Part shown: piece by piece, positions 5,870-8,200 of the stretch
How the letters are laid out: every line of letters starts with the position of its first letter
How positions within the stretch are numbered: the first letter of the stretch is position 1
NCBI GenBank assembly: GCA_963725415.1
Contig: CAVRZY010000009.1
Location: forward strand, 1-8,200
Direction: 5' to 3'
Length of the DNA: 8,200 nucleotides
DNA from: CAVRZY01 sp963725415
GTDB lineage: Bacteria; Acidobacteriota; Terriglobia; Bryobacterales; Bryobacteraceae
Program-made: the position numbers and the translations under genes
The notes under the pieces: model-generated
What the model was told of the DNA's origin: nothing
What the model saw: the letters and a program-made list of their open reading frames with translations, nothing else
The model's database searches: none

Positions 5870-6672
5870 GCAGACGCGTTCTCCTTCTCGAGGACTACGC
5901 CGACGTCTCCCCGAAAGAGGCTTTCCCAAAGGCCAAGGCGGCCGCGGAGAAAGCCCTGGAAATCGACTGGGGATTTGGCCGAGGCACATGCCTCGCTGGC
6001 CATGGTCAAGTTCGCTTACGAGTGGGACTGGGCCGGCGCCGAGGAGGGGTTTCAACAGGCTATAGACCTTAGCCCCAGTTATCCAACCGCTCATCACTGG
6101 TACGCGCTGCTGCTGGCCAGCCTCGGTCGCTGGATCAAGCCCTGACGGAGATCGGCGCGCGCAGCGACTCGACCCGTTTTGTCGCCTTGAAGTCGGCTGA
6201 GGCCTGGCGTGTGCATGCCGCCGCGCGACGATACGATGTGGCGTTGGAGGAGTTTCGGAAAGCCCTTGGGCTCGATCCGAAAAACTTCCTTCCGCACAAC
6301 AACTCGGGCTGGTCTATGTCCTGACGGGAAGGCATGCGGAGGGCGTTGCGGAACTTAGCGCGCATTTTGCCGCAGCACGAGTTCAGCCCGCATTTCCTGG
6401 CAGATCTCGGGTCCACCTACGCCTTGGCCGGCAGGGGGGGCGAAGCCAGAAACGTCCTCAAGCCCTGACCGAGCGCTCCCAGGCAGACTTACGTCAGCCC
6501 GTACCGGCTGGCTCTGATTAGCGCCCCCCTGTGTTTAAAGAGAACACTATGAGACTGTTGCAGCAGGCCTTTGAACAGCGTGAGCTTTCAGTGGCATCGT
6601 GCAGTTGAAGGTGGAACCCAGGCTCGATCCGCTGCGCGACGGCCCCCGGGCTGGCATAAATCTTCCCCGTGA
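5870..6672 (+). pseudogene. Broken inverted copy of the TPR gene
   Basis: It encodes the same TPR segment as 5033-5850 but with repeated frame breaks: an extra base near 5970 (gactggggattt), lost bases near 6130 and 6155, further indels near 6305, 6360, 6440 and 6470, a replaced block at about 6534-6552, and a deletion of about 15 bases near 6650 that removes part of the FRDLLRR tail. The final TGA (6670-6672) is no longer in frame. In the first 100 codons most substitutions are synonymous (GAA to GAG, CTC to CTG, CAC to CAT and similar), and several amino-acid changes are conservative (ACT to GCT, GAG to CAA). This copy therefore seems to descend from a sequence that was under purifying selection. 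It lacks the N-terminus and any start codon. Confidence 0.85.
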
Positions 6673-6795
6673 TTGGGGGCGGGTCCCCGACCTGCCCTGG
6701 GCGTTCTCTCACCAATCATCAATGAGGAAATCGTCGATTCCTTGGCCACACCGACAGTGCCCGACAGGCGGAATCGCGGGACAGTCGAACGAAAC

Positions 6796-7093
6796 CTACA
6801 CCTTCTCGGTCGTTGGAGAACATCTTCTGGACCAGTTCGTCGTCCTTGGGCGGGTGCAGTTGTCTGTAGGCTCCCGCCGCGCAGGCCAGCGCCGCCAGGA
6901 GCGCCACCGCGCCGGAGGAGGGTGTCCAAGCCCGCGCCCCAAAACACGGCTAGAATACAGACCACGGTCCGCGACAGCCAGGTGATGGTTCTGGATCTGG
7001 CCTGTCGCCCCTGGCGCGGCGCCATCGAGGAACGGCCGGGGATGGGCGAAGAAAACAGCCAGCCGGCCCAGCGCCGCTCCGCAGAGGTACCAT
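6796..7093 (-). pseudogene. Broken inverted copy of the small membrane protein gene
   Basis: It matches 4614-4910 in reverse orientation. The C-terminal two-thirds is close to identical, including the part encoding QLHPPKDDELVQKMFSNDREG. An extra base in the run near 6917 (cctcc for cct) shifts the frame after the second hydrophobic segment, an extra base before the stop changes the end, and the N-terminal codons are altered (LGRSS region replaced by a Pro-rich reading). The TGATG overlap with the upstream gene is lost, so coupling would be gone. As written it cannot make the protein. Confidence 0.8.
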
Positions 7094-8200
7094 AACTCAC
7101 CGCCATCGTCACCTGGGTCTGGCTTCCAAAATTGCCCACCCGGAGAGCAAAACCGGGATCGCGTTGCCCGGAATTGACTCTGGGCGGCACCCGTGCGTTC
7201 ACCTGTATTTCCGGCCACCAGGCCCGGCGCCGCGGCCGCGTAGAGCACCTACCGCGTCTCCTGTGGCCAGGATGCGCACGGTAACACCCAACTGCGGCTT
7301 CGGGCAGGACGGTGGTGGCCGGTTCCTGCCCGTCCCACGCCCACGGGGGGTCGGTCTGGCCCGCCCCGTAGCATGCACCGTGACCACCGAGCTTTTCGCC
7401 GCGGGATTGGAAGCGGACTGGGCTTGAAGTCCTGGTTCAGAATGGCACCCTGCCCAGCACACGGAGGAACTCTGCGTAAACAGCCCCTGCGCGGCTGCGG
7501 CCACGTTGAGCTTCACCGCTTTGAACCAACCACAGCCCTGGGACTCCACTTCAAGTTGGGTCTCCGTCTTCCCCCGCCACGGCGTAAGGCACGATGGCGG
7601 TCACTTGGCCCTCAGAAACGTACAGCAGCGGAGCCGGTATCATGAAGGCACCCGAGGTCTCCGCCACGAGCTGGTTACGAAGCGCCGGTCCGCGCTCGGT
7701 TGCAGCGTCACCGGCGTAAGCAGCCCCAGTCCCGATCCGAAGATCGTCATTACCTCACCCAGGGGGGCTCCCCGGCGCGAAGCTGGCCGCGTTCACAGCG
7801 CGCGATGACGAGATCAGCACCTCAGCCGGCCCCTGCGTCACAGTGAAGGTCTGTCCCCCGATGGCCACCGTTCCCGTACAGAGAGTACGCGACACAGGTT
7901 GGGGGACACCGCGTAGTTTGAGCCACGCCCCAACCCGGAGACGTTCAACCAGGAAGTGATCTTAATCCATTCCACGCCGCTCTCCACCGTCCCACTTGCA
8001 CCCCGCGCCAGCCTGGACGCTAACCAGTTTGCAGACTTTCCCGCGGCCCGCCGCTTCCGCGCTGCTGGGCGCCAGCACAACACTGCAAGATACACCAGCC
8101 TGCGTGATCGTAAAACTGTGGCCGTCCACCGTGATGGCGCCGGTACGAGCCTCGGGAGAGGGATTCGCCGCCACCGAGTAACCCAGCTTCCATCGCCGGT
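7094..8200 (-). pseudogene. Broken inverted copy of the 3' part of the BACON/TIGR03437 gene (partial)
   Basis: It corresponds to 3523-4611, that is, the second half of BACON repeat 6, repeat 7 and the whole TIGR03437 domain. Fragments such as FTITQAGVSCSVVLAPSSAE, EWIKITSW, VPYAVAG and YAAAAPGLVAG are still readable but fall in different frames. Near 8125 the codons for GQKFTIT read GHSFTIT with three synonymous third-position changes, which argues for real divergence. Other blocks (8015-8040, 7330-7370, 7240-7275) are scrambled with indels. The stop codon is altered, so the frame runs on into the small-gene copy. It continues past the window edge. Confidence 0.85.

Larger units (their letters stand above)
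5870..8200 (-). repeat. Right (degraded) arm of the ~2.33-kb imperfect inverted repeat
   Basis: Inverted copy of 3523-5850. Similarity is patchy by eye: long stretches are nearly identical (for example the part encoding the small membrane protein's C-terminus), and others carry many substitutions or short replaced blocks (around 6525-6595, 7240-7275, 7330-7370 and 8015-8040). Single-base indels break every reading frame. No transposase, integrase or terminal signature is visible at the inner end; the outer end lies beyond the window. Confidence 0.95.

Noticed and set aside
5870..6097. Extension of the minus-strand TPR frame across the junction into the right arm (354-residue open frame from 6097)
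   Set aside because: Right of the axis the frame reads the antisense of the TPR copy. Its N-terminal residues mirror antisense readings of the left arm and are not protein-like TPR sequence.
6588..7202. Minus-strand 204-codon frame joining the end of the BACON copy to the small-membrane copy
   Set aside because: It switches reading frame relative to both parents and exists only because frameshifts removed the stops; an accidental fusion in a degraded repeat.
3523..8200. Diversity-generating retroelement (template repeat/variable repeat pair)
   Set aside because: Differences between the arms include silent changes, transitions, transversions and indels in all three genes, not adenine-specific substitution in one variable region, and no reverse transcriptase is visible.
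3523..8200. Composite transposon or insertion sequence with long inverted arms
   Set aside because: The spacer is only 19 bases and no transposase or defined termini are present; the arms are ordinary chromosomal genes.

Overview
The window is GC-rich bacterial DNA, most likely from a Solibacter-like acidobacterium (Bryobacterales/Solibacteraceae). The best evidence is the large secreted protein at 2014-4614. It carries seven BACON-type repeats and ends in the C-terminal domain catalogued as TIGR03437, which was described from Candidatus Solibacter usitatus. The short secreted proteins of unknown function and the long TPR protein also fit that lineage. No tRNA, rRNA, CRISPR array or transposase gene is visible.

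Layout, left half (1-5850, normal gene-dense DNA): (1) the N-terminus of a secreted protein on the minus strand (1-140), with a good sigma70-like promoter at 197-226; (2) a 255-base gap holding a palindromic REP-like element (282-343); (3) a multi-pass membrane protein with a C-terminal zinc ribbon (411-1181, plus); (4) a 131-bp MITE-like insertion (1185-1315) flanked by 10-bp direct repeats, wedged between two convergent stop codons and containing a second REP-like hairpin; (5) a small secreted protein of unknown function (1326-1913, minus); (6) the BACON/TIGR03437 protein (2014-4614, plus), possibly read from a leaderless transcript; (7) a small membrane protein (4614-4910, plus) that overlaps it by one base; (8) the C-terminal part of a TPR protein (5033-5869, minus), converging on (7).

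Right half (5870-8200): this is a degraded inverted copy of 3523-5850, folded back around a 19-nt spacer centred near 5860. It contains damaged copies of the TPR gene (plus strand), the small membrane gene and the 3' part of the BACON gene (both minus strand). All three are broken by small indels and replaced patches. Near the axis the substitutions are mostly synonymous third-position changes. That suggests a genuinely diverged homologue (paralogue or strain variant) rather than random read error alone, but the many frameshifts and the fold-back geometry also fit an assembly or amplification chimera. I cannot decide between these from sequence alone.

I see no convincing new multi-gene system. 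The notable items are the 2.3-kb imperfect inverted duplication, the MITE-like insertion with its reconstructable empty site, the two covarying REP-like hairpins, and the BACON protein with one cysteine pair in each of its seven repeats.
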